Origin: Ophioderma brevispina
Taxonomy: Eukaryota; Echinodermata; Ophiuroidea; Amphilepidida; Ophiodermatidae
Length of the DNA: 64,000 nt
Assembly: GCA_023653785.1 (NCBI GenBank)
Contig: JAMKCH010012428.1
Coordinates: forward strand, 1-64,000
Direction of reading: 5' to 3'
Shown here: positions 1 through 12,429 of the stretch, piece after piece
How positions within the stretch are numbered: position 1 is the stretch's first letter
Layout of the letters: each line of letters opens with the position of its first letter
The notes under the pieces: generated by a model
What the model saw: only the letters and a program-made list of their open reading frames with translations
What the model was told of the DNA's origin: nothing
The model's database searches: none
Position numbers and translations under genes: made by a program

Positions 1-27
1 GCTCGGAGGCTCAAAGCTGGGTGAATT

Positions 28-130
28 TCAAAGACTCGGTTCTGCGAACCTCTCTGAGTTTCACCACGAATTCTCCGTTCTGCGAACCTCTCTGAGTTTC
101 AACACGAATTCTTTAAAACCGAGTCTTTGA
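28..130. repeat. 38-bp tandem pair bracketed by a 14-bp inverted repeat
   Basis: Two adjacent copies of a 38-bp unit beginning GTTCTGCGAACC lie at about 39-76 and 77-114. They differ at only a few positions. They are enclosed by TCAAAGACTCGGTT (28-41) and its exact reverse complement (117-130). Dispersed repeat R begins directly downstream, so this may be the end of a larger mobile element cut by the window edge. No coding potential is seen. Confidence 0.7.
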
Positions 131-139
131 CAAAGACTA

Positions 140-310
140 CACATATAGGGCTAAGAAAATCATGTTTTTAGCTCTCACATGAAAACGGGTTGAAATATCG
201 GCGCAAAACTCTACAGATGGGGTTTAGGGGTGAAGACCATTCTATCAAGATGAAAACTTTATTTACTTAAATTGGGTCGTCCCCTTTTAATATATTGTAT
301 AACAACCAAA
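140..310 (-). repeat. Dispersed repeat R, copy 1
   Basis: The reverse complement matches 9800-9965 closely. Shared blocks include TCTTGATAGAATGG, CGATATTTCAACCC and TGTGAGAGCTAAAAAC. Further copies are at about 32480-32575 and at 46690-48325, the last split by an insertion. It has no ORF. It is a dispersed non-coding repeat of unknown class. Confidence 0.65.
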
Positions 311-1105
311 ATATAGGCAAAAATGGCACATAGCTTTTATGCAAATTAGCATATCTTGCCATGCTTCCTTTTTTCTACCTTTTTGATATGTTGTTCGGGA
401 GGGTTTGTACAACAAGTTACAGCAAGAAGACCTTCTGTAGCAATTTTGTCCAGGTCATACCGTAGATTGAGTGGGCTACAAACCACATAAATTCTATTTG
501 CATTTCCTGGGACCGTTAACAGGAGTTTAACCAAGCGAGGTGTTACATAAAAGAGCAAGGCCTAGGCAGCTTAATGTATAGTTCGAAAATTTTCAATCGG
601 ACTTTGGCACAATACTGATCGAAAAACATGCCGAGATACTTTTTGTGGCAACTGTACTTTTAGCTACTTTTAACTGCAATGTCATAACTGTAGCGTCCCC
701 TTTTAACCATGCCTTTCGCTGGTTAGACGGATATTAGAGACACAGGTTTGGCCAATGACTCATGAGACAAATGAATGTTGATGAGTTTGCACTGTTTATT
801 TGGGATAATTACCATGTGATTCTTAATGGATACCCAAGAAGGAATCGTGTATCAACTTGGCGCCAATGTTATCCTGCCGTAATTCTTAGTTGTTGTGCTA
901 TAAAAACAGTGTAAGATCTGTAAATGTCCCGAAACGCAACTTGAATAAGGCCATTATCCATTTACTTTTTTTCACCCAGTATGTAAACCGCGTAAAGCCT
1001 GCACAGTCATACAACAATCGAGTGTCCGGACGATGGTTCCATTCAAGCTGTATTTCACTATATGCGCAAATCGTTTATCCAAATAAGTGGCTATTAATAC
1101 CCTTA
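311..1105. other. Interval with no supportable gene
   Basis: AT-rich sequence with only short ORFs on both strands (about 70-114 codons) and no recognisable domain. I see no RNA gene or repeat structure here. Confidence 0.5.
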
Positions 1106-1238
1106 AAATTACAGCAGTATAATGGATACGTCCAAAGTTTCTGTTGCGATATTTATAAGGGTATGTCATTCAAATTACAACACTATTATAGATACGTCCA
1201 AAATTTCTCTTACGATAGTTATAAGGGTATGTAATTCA
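1106..1238. repeat. Two-copy 66-bp tandem duplication
   Basis: Copies at about 1106-1171 and 1172-1238 share GATACGTCCAAA, TATAAGGGTATGT and ATTCAAATT. They differ at scattered positions, so the duplication is not recent. Confidence 0.7.
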
Positions 1239-1779
1239 AATTTGTTCATTTTGACGCAGATCTGATGTAACTAATATATCACAAAGTCTTTGCGAGCATG
1301 TTTGAAATTCGAAATATTTTTTACCTGTAATTTGATTTATATTACGGTTTAAGTAGGTTGTGAGGGTGTGGCTTTCAGGCAGGTCGCAAGCACGTCACAA
1401 TTAGACGTACGAGTTACGAGCGTACCACACAAGATTGCTTATGATGCACAGCAACGCCTGTAGAAATTTGCTCGTTCAATTAACAGCGCATGCGCCAGTT
1501 TTGATGCCGTATGTGTCGACTCAAAGCCGTGTACAACTTGTCAGCAGGTGGCGCTATTTTTTCGTGTTTATTAAATTAACGGTTTTTTCAGGGCCAGGAA
1601 TGTCATTAAGTACGCTAAAATAGATTCTCATCTTAGTAACTGATATCTTGTTGGTTGAATCGCGAAAATTAACCTAGTATTTCATAAGTGTTGACATTTC
1701 TTAAACATTAAAAATAGGTTATTTCAAAAACAAAACCATCATGTAATAACATGTCAAAATTACAAACGTAGTTACAGAC

Positions 1780-2136
1780 TCAGTTATATGTAACAGTGAG
1801 GTATACTGGATGATAAATATCACAAAGCAAATCCTTTCTACTAAGTCGGTTGGTTTGCATCTTGGTTTGCATAGAATAGCGTATTACATTCATACTACAG
1901 ATGCAAGGGTTACTGGTTCGAAACGTTTGTTTAATCAATGGGATTATTTTTACAGTAAGAGAAGAATGAACTATGGGCAAAAGTAGCATCCAAAGGGTGT
2001 CAATGCCCAAATGTATTTCCAGCAAGATAGTTTTAACACCATACATGAACACGAAAATTAACATAACATAGCCACACAACATTGTTATTAAATAGTAATT
2101 CCATTGGTCATCTTGAAACACACGAGTATGCTCCAT
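1780..2136 (-). CDS. Unrecognised ORF, 118 codons, two hydrophobic segments
   Basis: An uninterrupted minus-strand frame has two hydrophobic stretches, around residues 14-40 and 45-65. The second runs through LLLPIVHSS into a basic tail (residues about 66-75). That is loosely reminiscent of TM6-TM7 and the start of the cytoplasmic tail of a rhodopsin-type receptor, but the NPxxY motif is absent. The preceding sequence contains stops and shows no obvious splice acceptor. It may be a decayed receptor exon or a chance ORF. I assign no function. Confidence 0.12.
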   Translation of the reverse strand: MEHTRVFQDDQWNYYLITMLCGYVMLIFVFMYGVKTILLEIHLGIDTLWMLLLPIVHSSLTVKIIPLIKQTFRTSNPCICSMNVIRYSMQTKMQTNRLSRKDLLCDIYHPVYLTVTYN

Positions 2137-2280
2137 TCACAGTTAATAGATATTAAACGAACACTAAATTAACGATTTGTGAGTCATAGTGAGGACACAA
2201 CTAAGCTCAGTAGTTTCTTATAATGCAGTTCTTAATTAGCCCTAACACCATCAGACACCGATGAAACTCAATGAGCTGAG

Positions 2281-2480
2281 GCTAGAAAATGCAAGTCCAA
2301 AAAAAATGCGACGACGTCATCGCACCAACACTCATATGGGCACGAAATCGCTGGCCGGACCAGCGACTCCCCCGTGGCTTGACATCCCTGGTCATATGGA
2401 ATAGTGCGCCGGAGGCCCCGTGTGCGAATCCCGCCACGGATGTCCAAGCTTCTTTAGCTTCTATTCCTTTATCCCTTCCC
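2281..2480 (+). mobile_element. Degenerate tRNA-like (SINE head) sequence
   Basis: CCGTGGC (2372-2378) and GCCACGG (2433-2439) could pair as a perfect 7-bp acceptor stem about 68 nt apart. The 3' part contains GTGCGAATCCC, close to a pol III B box (GGTTCGAATCC). The D and anticodon arms are not convincing, so this is not a functional tRNA. A hairpin CGCTGG/CCAGCG lies just upstream (2349-2365). It is probably the decayed head of a tRNA-derived SINE. Confidence 0.35.
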
Positions 2481-2578
2481 TTCCTCTAGAGAAACCAAAA
2501 GGCTGTTAGGGCTATCGAGTAGGACGAAATACTAAAATATTGGTTCTAGTCCTTACAGACGGTTCCGTGGTATCGTTT

Positions 2579-2986
2579 TCAGGTTTGTTCAAATTTACTT
2601 GGCGCGTAAACTTTAAATTTCATCAGTGAAATTATTTCCACCTTCATTGGTTTCAGCCGATAATTGCCAAGATAAACTTTGCAACATACAAGTTGTGCAT
2701 TTTCCCTCATATATAAGGTCAAGTGAAAAGATACATATGCTGTGTCAGATTTAATTTGTGTTGGAACACTCAATATGAACGCGCAGGATGAGTAAAATAA
2801 ATCTCTTTCAACAAAGTTGCGGTCTGCCTGTATTCTGAATGTGGTAGCAAAACCTGATTTGATTTTGGTTAAAACTTTCCCCAATTTTGCATTCGAGATT
2901 TCGAAATATATATTTTTTTGTGTCTTAAAGATATAGTCACCTAAACTACTCAATTCCAAATTTTGAAATGAATCGTTTTGATGCAT
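2579..2986 (-). CDS. Unrecognised ORF, 135 codons
   Basis: One of the longest uninterrupted frames not explained by repeats or simple sequence. Amino-acid composition is balanced. It is moderately charged near the C-terminus (several Lys) and has no signal peptide, membrane segment or motif that I recognise. No promoter or polyadenylation signal stands out. It could be a single-exon gene, an exon, or chance. Confidence 0.2.
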   Translation of the reverse strand: MHQNDSFQNLELSSLGDYIFKTQKNIYFEISNAKLGKVLTKIKSGFATTFRIQADRNFVERDLFYSSCAFILSVPTQIKSDTAYVSFHLTLYMRENAQLVCCKVYLGNYRLKPMKVEIISLMKFKVYAPSKFEQT

Positions 2987-5469
2987 AAGTTTATGTATAT
3001 TGTATAGTATAACAATATACCATAGGATACGGTGTATAACAAAATTTCCGGATCCAGAATTTTATTACAAAGTTGTGATTTTCTATATGAAGGACATCAA
3101 TTTGAGCCTAGCTCTTTCACACAATAATTAATATGTGGACAAGCATTATGTTTATGAAAACAAAGATTTGTTAGAAAATTGAGGGCGCTATCTTCTGCTT
3201 TTTAGAAATACTGCTCTTGAATTGGTATACTTTCTGAAATACTGTCTTATCAAGTGTCTTCAAAATACTTACCACTCTATAGACATCGTTTTTCGGAATA
3301 CTGTCCCCGTTAAGAAAAGCGTTTGTAGCGGTAAGAGCTAACACACGCATAGCGGTACAAACGTTTAGCGGTGTGTGACAGTGTATCCACCCGGGGTTGT
3401 TAATAATCAATGTGTCTGAAGTATGCATGGAAACACCCGGGTTTATTTTCATTCATTTATTTTCCCCCGTATCTTGAGGTTCACCTTCATAACGATGTCA
3501 GGTTAAAGACGAGGTTTCATACCCCCTGGACACATTGTATTTTCGCCAGCCAGACCACTCCAATGAATTTTTCTGACAATATCAGCACAGATACAGTTGT
3601 TGTTGCCCCAAGTGGAAAAAAAAAACGCCCCGTAAACGTAGTGACTTGTTTCGATCGCTCCAGAAAGAATCGGTAACAGACTGCCAACAGTGAACAACTT
3701 TAAATTAGAAATTTCTTTCTTCTTTCAGCCTGTTAAGGTAAAAGGCGTCTTCTCTTAGACACCTTGACGGACGGTATTGGATAGGGAACAACGGAGGATA
3801 AAGAAAATACTGTTAGATTTATTGGATGGAAATTTTTCTTGATAAAAAGGTACAAAATACAGAGGAATTTGACCCAAAAGTCCACTTCTTGGTGATGAGA
3901 TGTTCAAAGGTAAAAAGGACCATTTTAGGGGGTTAAGTCTACTTTACCAAAAAGGTCCACTTTTTCGAAGTCCCGCACCCCCCAAAATAAATCCTGCGTA
4001 CGGTCCTGGGTGGATCACCGATAGTCTTTAACAACGTTAACGGTCAAAGGACAATCACAGTTCATTTGGAGTCAGAACGGGTTTTTATGAAACCTGCTAT
4101 TTTGAACAGCTCTAAATATCCGATTATGTGCGTTTTTTCAGAGTAGGGATTTATTTGTTAATTTAAGTGCAAAATTACTCCCGAACCCATGAATACGAAA
4201 TGAATAGAGGGGAAAATGTTTTTTTTTTGTTGCAAAAATGGAATCCAGTTGCCATTAATTTATTGCATATGTGAGGTGCGATAAACAAACATTTTAATTT
4301 TAAAAATTAAATGTAACTACGATCAAGCACTTTTTCTAGTTGTCTACAATCCATGATCACAGGGAGGATTAATGTCTGATCTTGTTTACTTGCTGGAATA
4401 CTGGAATATTGTATAAACATCTCCACGTCAACCAGCGGTTTACTTTTAACCCAAAATGTATAGAACCCGTACTGATGTAGGTATCTTCGCGTTTAGTATT
4501 GATGTGGAATGAATAGAGTTTCGTTTCGATGCCCAAGGGGGAGACGCCTGTTGCCGACAAGAGAAAGAAGATGTAATGTGGCGTGTTTAACCTTTTATAA
4601 CACAAGTTGGCAAATTATTCATAAAATACACTCAATAGCAAAGGACTTTGAATAGTTGATTGAGATTACGAATTGGAGTAGTAGGAATAAAAGATAAAAC
4701 CAACCAATTTGATTTCTGCGACTTAATGAATGTTACTTCTAGAGGGAAGGTGAAATCGGTTGCTAAATCATAACGGCACCAAATTTGAATTTAAAGAGTT
4801 AATCATATCCCAAAGGGCAATACTGCACGCAATTTACCAATAGGTCAACTCTAAGACGCCTAACATCCTTGTTACAACTATCTTGATAAAGAGAAAATTA
4901 TTTATTCGGATTTCTTTAATGTCTTATTTTATGCGCGCTCTTCAAACTAGGAATAAAACAACCATTTAGTGTACCAATCTATTGTCCTTTTGATTGAAGT
5001 TGCAACAATGTTTCAAAGAAGGTAATAACCTTGTATTTTTTTTAAATTAGAAACAAAATCTTTTAGAGTAATAATTCAAGGTGTGTATGACCTTCGGCCT
5101 ATTTTGGAAAGTTAACAATAATTAATCAATTCTGTGCAATGTTGTTTCTCATAGATGTGCTGCGATTAAACATTTATTAGTATTTGGTAAACGAGCCTAC
5201 ATCACGTACCGCGCAACCCTTTTACCAGACCAAATACACAGGCTCATACCATAAGGCGTTCATATGCAGTCCCAAATTCTGATAGCCTAGTTGTGCAGCA
5301 CTTTTAATTAAAACTGGATAGAAAATATAAAATTCGGTTAAGATAAAAACCTATTTAATTAAGCCATTACGCGAGTGTATGTGTGCGTGTCTATATGTGT
5401 CTTTCCCAGAAAGTCTGTTACCTTTCATACTTGCCATGCTTATGGACTGCATTGAGGTATACAAGTAGT
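2987..5469. other. Interval with no supportable gene
   Basis: AT-rich sequence with short unsupported ORFs. I find no domain, tRNA, transposon terminus or tandem array in it. Confidence 0.45.
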
Positions 5470-5580
5470 GTGGGCAAATAAACACTTTTTCAAGACGAGT
5501 AGATTATATGGCCATTTTGGCTGCTAAAACGAATCTGGCATAGAATTTTCTCGTCTTGAAAAAAGTGGTAATTTGCCCAC
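5470..5580. mobile_element. Short hairpin element (MITE-like), 111 bp
   Basis: The left arm 5470-5499 (starts GTGGGCAAAT, ends TTTTTCAAGACGAG) matches the reverse complement of 5550-5580, with few mismatches. The loop is about 50 bp. This architecture fits a very short MITE or solo fold-back. No target-site duplication is clear and no second copy was seen in the window. Confidence 0.55.
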
Positions 5581-6219
5581 CCCTAATACAATGTAAAATA
5601 CTATGCGGAGGGTCTCTAGGGACCACATAGCCTTTGCACTTGGTATTTGGTATGACATTTGGTGACATTAATGTCTGTGCGGACAATTAGTACATCACGT
5701 AACTGAATGGAGATTCATATCTTTGAGCACTGCGGTTTTCTTCCCTTCCTGTCAATTTTCAGTTGCAAAAATATCTTATAAGAATTCTACAGATTTATCC
5801 TTCACTTTGAATTATCCCTGCAAATTTCAAATATTTTTGACCTTCCAAATGAATCGCTGATAGTGCTTTAATAATTAAGCGTTGAAATGTTTACTACCAC
5901 GATGACAAAAACTAATCCCTTGCCCATCACACCGGAACTTCAAGATGTAGTATACACATGTTCGGTTATACCGAGGCATGTTTTTAACACCCATGTTAAC
6001 GTCGTCCGTGTTACTATGGCATATTTTTATAACTAATGGATAGTACAGATCTTAATCTCAATCTATGCATCTTAAAGGTATCTATAAAGTAAGTGATCTA
6101 TTTTGTGTTAACAATGTCCCCAATGCTTGTCTGTCAAACAATCAAAGGTAGCCATAATTATTACTTAGATAGATAAAGTTATGGTTCTAAGCATTGTACA
6201 AACATAACATTTTAGGCAC

Positions 6220-6265
6220 AGATGGATGGATGGATGTGTGAATACAATACAATACAAACAGCATT
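6220..6265. repeat. Short microsatellite tracts (ATGG and ATACA types)
   Basis: GATGGATGGATGG is followed by AATACAATACAATACAA. On the minus strand these lie immediately after the conserved LINE tail at 6266-6290 and look like the terminal simple repeat of that retrotransposon. Confidence 0.6.
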
Positions 6266-6750
6266 TGATATAGCGCCATATTAAAAGGAATTATTTAGCC
6301 TAAACATAATAATATATGATAGATTTAAGAGAGATGGACCATGAAATAAACATCTAATCTGTAGTATATGAAACAGCAGCACAATCACGTGAAAAGAAAA
6401 TGAATGTTTCATATGAGGCAATAGAGTTCCCTAGTCTAGGGGGATGAAAGTCCTGTCACCCACTGACCTTTTTGTATGGGGAACAGTGAGCAGCGTCTTG
6501 TCAGATTCAGGCCGCAAGCCTGGCCTGCCAGGAGTACACAAAGAGAGGTATTCAAACAGTATGGTAGCAATTGTCCGAATACCCTTGTAGGTAAGAACAA
6601 GCTTAAAGATAAGACGCTCACTTTTCGGTAGCTTATGGAGCTCATGGAGTGGATTATCTGGTGTTCCTTCTATCAGAATCTGAACACAGTCTGGCCTGCT
6701 CTATTCAGGAATATCCGTAGCTTATTCCGATCTTTGGCCAACATTCCATA
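6235..6750 (-). pseudogene. CR1/L2-like LINE 3' end: reverse transcriptase C-terminus and tail
   Basis: The minus strand encodes, across frameshifts, the C-terminal region typical of CR1/L2-type ORF2: a run like LHELHKLPKSERLIFKLVL, then LTYKGI, then LCTPGRPGLR, then TLLTVPHTK. It then runs to a 3' tail with GGCGCTATATCAAATGC and a TATTGTATT-type simple repeat. This matches the LINE at 20480-21585, so both belong to one family. The copy is 5'-truncated, as is usual for target-primed reverse transcription, and carries frameshifts. It is dead. Confidence 0.75.
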
Positions 6751-6959
6751 TATGTAGTATGAATTGTAATAGTTAATGCGAGATAAAATCAGTGAGTGGA
6801 CGGAAAATGATGAAACTCTCGAACGTGAAAAAGCGACCGATCTAGAAAAATATCGCGAACGGTTGGACAGTCAATGTTCATCTGGACATTTCCTGTTCAA
6901 ACACAACACCAAGGTTTCCAATAACCGAGGACTGGGGCACATTCTACAGTCCACCTTTT

Positions 6960-7060
6960 GCGCTATTGTGTGTAGTAGGTAGGTGGAATGGAGTGGGCAG
7001 GTTGGGTGTGTGGGGTGGTGTGTGGATGTTTGTATGTCGTATGTAGTAGGAGGTTAGTAG
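6960..7060. repeat. G/T-rich low-complexity tract
   Basis: About 100 bp in which G and T predominate on the plus strand (for example GGGTGTGTGGGGTGGTGTG). It is a degenerate GT/GGT repeat with no gene. Confidence 0.5.
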
Positions 7061-9775
7061 TGAAAGAAACCAAGAAAGGGAGTGAGTCAAAGTTGGGTCA
7101 AGAAACACAAATAACATTCTGAAAATATGACAAAACGGTCATACGTGTGCATGCAAAAGAATGTGAAAAAGTAGTTATTGTACCATTTGGTCTACAAAAA
7201 AACCCAAAAAAAACCGAAGGGACTATTCGTTAAGAAACATTGATTCGTACTCGAAGTTAACCGAAAAGTCAGTACAAAACCCACTCAGCTCACCAGAGTG
7301 TAGATATTTTCAACAATGACAAGGATTTCCAATCTTACCATTTGAAGTTTTCCCGATTCAATTAAACATTTTGTATAAAATTGTAAGTTTTCCTTGAAAA
7401 TAGTTTAAGACCAGGGGCAGAAAGAAATTACCAAACGACCATACGACATATTGTCCTTAACCACTATTTTAATTAAAAAAAAATAAAATCCAATTCAAAC
7501 TGCAAACTATTGGATTTAAAACATTGTGGGCTCGATCTTTCTTTACACCAAAAAAAGAAACGTCGACATCTAACATGTGCTATTAGAAAACATTTTTGTT
7601 ATTTAACTGAAAAATGTTGCAAGAATAGAATTGCCGCTACGTATATTATGATGATAGGAATGAGCTAAAATGGATATGCAAGACCACAATCACTAAAACT
7701 GTTTAACAATTAACCAACACAATGAAAGCATATCTGTACATGATCATTACCATATACCAAGTGGGTCGTTTCAAAATGGGAAATCACTCAAATTGCTAAA
7801 ATTGCAACAAAGACAGATGGCATTATACCCTTTCTGTGTCGACACGTTTCGCATGTGACAATGACAGAACGCTAAGACTGGTTGTGATCACGTATCCGAG
7901 AGAGGTAGGGAATAGATTAGTCAAATTAAAGTAACTCTTGCATGAACCAACGTTCAAATCGAGACTCCTATACGTACACTAGAAGATACAGGTATATTCA
8001 TCATAAAATGTTGAGTGTACTGCTGATTTCGTTGTAAAGATGATCCTTGCTACTACAGAGTGTTCAGCAAATTCAAATATGAACGCATTTTATTCTAAAG
8101 TGAGTAATCAGACCGGTTAGAGGTTCTATAGCCAAAACTTTGTGAGATTGGTTGTCATTATATTGTAGTTTCTAAATCATTCAAATGTAAGAATATGCCA
8201 AGCGTGGAACCCTGAGCAGGAAGGAGTACAGTAAAAGGCATGTCATGTCAATTCATGTCAATGTATATTAACATGATTTGAGAAATGGAGCTTACAATTC
8301 TTTGAGTAATGGTTGCAAATGGAAGGAGAGTTAGCTAGCCTAGCTTCCCCAGTGGATAACAAGCAAAGTGGTTGGCTTTGCGACTATTTCGGAAATGCCC
8401 TAGTAGTGGTTACCAGGCTAAGAGGACGGCGCAATTGGCTATCTAAATCTACAAAGATAAGTACTTTCTTTTCTTTCTCATTTCCCGCGTTATTTAATCT
8501 GCATAGTCAAATACTTAATAAGAAAGGGTGTAGGTCACGATTATCTCGCTCAAAGCAAATCATAGATTGCGCAAACCTAGGAGCGAGACAGTCTGATCTT
8601 GTCCAAGGATAGCAGCAAATTACTTCATTGTGATAGCGTCTCTGTTTGAGACAAATTAGGACACCTAATAACACCCATATAACATTACTGTGAGCAACAC
8701 ATGCCGACGCATCGGTGTGCTTTATTATTAGAACCTAACAGCACGGTCGCCAACCATTTTAAATTTCACTGAGTAAAGTGATAGCTTTTTTCCGCATCCA
8801 TTGCTCAAAACAAAACAATGTGATGAGGCATTTGTCAGAAATGGAAATTCCCAGTGAAAAACAAACAGGCGGAGGCTTCGTTTGTTAAATATTTTGTTAT
8901 ATTATTTTACCCTCTTTGTGATTTGAAGAGTTCACAATATCATGCACCGTGACATAGTTTTGCACATAATATTGTGTATTTTTTTCAAAATATACGAAAT
9001 TCATTGGAGTATATTTTAATTATAGAAAACCCTTGAATAAACCTCCAAAATGATGGACACAATGTTGTCATGTTTCGGACAATATTTCAACATTTGTAGC
9101 TTTGTACTTCTTGATCCTCAGAGTGTCAGATGTAACGCTACCGAAGTCTTTAAGAAACATGAGCAACGGAGCAGCGGGGATACATAGAACACCCGCAAAC
9201 CCATGTTACTGTACGGTATTCTGTGTATATCGGAGGCACAAAGAGTTTACACGGGGAAATGTTATTTAATATGTTTTCAACTGTGTATGTGAGTCAGCTG
9301 ACTTTTATAAATAAGGTATTTCAGACTTTATGTTCAACTTTACACAAGCACACTAGTATAAGGCACTAGCATTCAGTAGTAACGGTACGTTTTTGGAAAT
9401 CTTTCGTAATGTATATGCAGAGTGGATTCTAAAGTCTATGAGGGTTCATGGATTAAAAAATGTCATTTAAATGGTGTGAAGAAAGTTGCAGAACGTGATT
9501 TAACTTATTTCATTGAGATTTCATTGAGTTATTTCTTTTTTTCACGGAACATACCGCAGTTTACGAGTGGATTCCAAAATTAGTCTGGGCGATTGTGGAT
9601 TCCTTACCGGTGTAAGGAATTTGAGAGTTCCCCATAAACCGGTAACCTAGCTGCCATAAACTTAGGCAACGGACATTATATACAATATCACTGTGATACA
9701 ATATTAAGCAATTTCTAAACAATATTTTGTTCAAATAGAACTTCGTGATAAACGGCTTCTGCGGCGGCGACCGTA
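7061..9775. other. Interval with no supportable gene
   Basis: Only short ORFs without recognisable domains (the longest about 99 codons at 8313-8612). I see no repeat structure, RNA gene or transposon end that I can support. Confidence 0.45.
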
Positions 9776-10150
9776 TATATTGATATATAAACTTACCAAG
9801 ATTTGTATTAAAGGGGGATGACCCGATTTAAGTATATTTTAAATTTATTTTTTTTATCTTGATAGAATGGCCTTCACCCCAAACTCCCATCTGCACAGTT
9901 TCGTGCCGATATTTCAACCCATTTTGATGTGAGAGCTAAAAACTGTGATTTTGTAATCCCTATTGAGTACTGTGTAAAATTAATGTTTGGTCGACCAAAA
10001 TTGGTCACATTTTCGCTCATAACATTCAAACCAATATCCTTAAATGAGAAAAATAGGGGATTTCTTTAGATAGCAAAATCTTGACCACTTCCGGTAAAAT
10101 CTAGGCTTCTTGGGACGAGGCTATTAGCGATTGGAATATGGCCCTTTAAG
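9776..10150 (+). repeat. Dispersed repeat R, copy 2 (most complete)
   Basis: It contains in order the blocks shared with the other copies: TCTTGATAGAATGG, CGATATTTCAACCC, TGTGAGAGCTAAAAAC, GGTCGACCAAAATTGGTC, GCTCATAACAT, AATGAGAAAAATAG, CACTTCCGGTAAAATCT and ACGAGGCTATTAGCG. This copy is uninterrupted at the point where the copy at 46.7-48.3 kb carries a 1.4-kb insertion. No coding potential is seen and the class is unknown. Confidence 0.7.
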
Positions 10151-10820
10151 TGTTATCCACCGTCTGCATTAAATTGATTTTGCCGGAAAAAATAACCGAG
10201 TAAAGTTCTATCAGTGATTCCCTGGCAATTGACGAGATACTGGCAGAACTGTAACATTTTGATAATATCTCTTTATCATCCAACGACATCTGGGACGTCA
10301 CTGTGGTCATGGATTGGCCTCTGGTCATATTGGTAGGATAAAGCAAAGTCCGCGAAAACTAGCCCACGGGCTAGGTCATATTGCATTTAACAGACGGACA
10401 AACAACATGTCATGAAGAAATTATCGCGCGGCACTCTGTCATAAATCAAATACAAACTTACACTAACACACCTTAAACAACACTCGCGCATACGAAAACA
10501 GGGCGAGACACACACTTAGGTAAAACACTCTTTTGTATTTACAGTAAAAGAGGCTAGTAGTGGAATAAAGTTTGCAACATAATCTTACACCAATTTTAAT
10601 ATAGTACATGTACAATTGCAAACGATGGCCCGCCGAGCGAGCGAGCGGTAATTTTATTTGAAGTCCCCTTTGTCCCCAAAAGGTCAGCATGTATGGTCAC
10701 CAATCGCCAGAGATGACGGAGGCAGCCAGGTAGCCAGGTAGGTTGTCTCGTTTAGGACTTTCAAACCTAGCTGTTATATTCAAGGGGATAATATCACATT
10801 GTGAACTATTTTTTTTTTAT
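10151..10820. other. Interval with no supportable gene
   Basis: Short unsupported ORFs on the minus strand (66 and 75 codons). Nothing else is recognised. Confidence 0.4.
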
Positions 10821-10829
10821 TACTGTAGA

Positions 10830-11287
10830 CCTCTGGTCTTTTTTCTCCGTGCTCTGTAATTTATCATAGTGCACTTTGCCTCTTGTGCTCTGCACTTTCT
10901 TTGTACTGCACTATTGTGTGTTTTGTTTGTTTACTGTTTGTTTTCTTTAATTCATTAAAGTGCACGTTGTTGTCCGGTTCATCCTTCTCTTTTACCCTTG
11001 CCCCATCCTGTCTTGTTTCCTGTTTCTCATGTTCTCCTCACACAAGGTTGACACACCTTGCTAAATAGTTCTACGTAGATATTTGTCTTCTCTCTTTTTA
11101 TACCTACCACTTTATTTTCTGTTCAATTAACTAATTATTTTCAACTAAATATTAAACACTTAAAGAAAGACAACTTCTCCTTGACCAACATAATGACATC
11201 GGTCGCAATGTTTGATGTTGGACCAACTCCTGAATACTTATGTTGGCCAAATTTTGACCAGGTGTTGGGAATCCCCAGCCTCGTCAA

Positions 11288-11318
<31 letters not shown>

Positions 11319-11340
11319 AAATAAATAAATAAAAAATGAA
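10830..11340 (+). mobile_element. Retroposon 3' UTR with (AAAT)n tail
   Basis: T/C-rich sequence ends in GGTGTTGGGAATCCCCAGCC and then a (AAAT)n run at about 11286-11336. This resembles the 3' end of a non-LTR retrotransposon with a short terminal tandem repeat. No reverse transcriptase sequence is detectable upstream, so it would be strongly 5'-truncated. A simple microsatellite in unrelated sequence is the alternative. Confidence 0.4.
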
Positions 11341-12178
11341 ACCCTGACCGGTATGAAAATATATTTCATGGCACAAAGTATTCTTTGATACGACTCAACT
11401 GCAATCCTATTATGAGATTCAGAACATCCTCTCAAAATGGTAAACGCGATCCGGGAAGTGAAATATGACAGCTTCGATTTAATTCCAGTAAAAGGAATGA
11501 CTAAAAGATCTCCTGAAGTGAGCATGGGGTCATTTTAATTAGAGGCTCTTAAAATTCTAGTAGAAAAGAGCCGGCTGTCAAACAAACAAGTCCCGCTGTC
11601 GATGATGCGCGTGCCGCCGTAATAATTAGTTCGGATCTAATACCGAAAAAGCACTCAAAACTCCAGGAGCTCTACTTCTGAAAGAACTTTACCATGTCTG
11701 ACCGCAATCTGAGACAAATATCTAATGTAGTGCTCGGCGCAATTATTAGGCAAAGGGGCTTTCTTTTAAGCAACTTTGCACACGATATTATTGTTTATGA
11801 CGGCTGTGGATGATGGCTTTGATTTCCATCAACTGTAAAGAGAAATCCCACAGGGAGAGAGAAGTCTCAACTTAATTTCTTTAAATGGGCTATCGCATAT
11901 AATGAGAAAAGGGATGCGCATCACGCCTGGTTTGAAAATGCTCTGTCTTTGAAACCATCGTTCCTATGGTCCTCGTTTTCAGCCACGTTTGCCGTAATTG
12001 ACCGTAATTGAAGATACACCGTGCCTACAGGGCGATAAAATAGTAGTATATCGCTCACATACATACGCTTTCACTTAATAACTTAAGTGCATCAATTTAT
12101 AGAGGCATAAACCGAGTAAATTTCTTCAAGGTGTACGGTATGTGCAACTGTCCATGATAAAATTATGACATGTCAAAA

Positions 12179-12424
12179 TGAGATTAGGTGCCAAATCTCG
12201 CCAACTTTTGACACAAAATAATAATCGCGTAGTATGAATGTCTTATAATTGTTGGTAGTAAACTGGAGAAATAATTAAAACTTCAACAAAACTCAAAGTC
12301 AGTATCAGAACACTTCCAATTACTATGAGATTAGGTGCCAAATCTCGCCAACTTTTGACACAAAATAATAATCGCGTAGTATGAATGTTCTTATACGTGT
12401 TGGTGTAACATGAAGAAATAATTC
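12179..12424. repeat. Two-copy direct repeat, period about 146 bp
   Basis: Copies at 12179-12277 and 12325-12424 are almost identical over about 65 bp (ATGAGATTAGGTGCCAAATC through GTAGTATGAATG). They then diverge by indels. The low divergence suggests a recent local duplication. Confidence 0.85.
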
Positions 12425-12429
12425 TCTTC

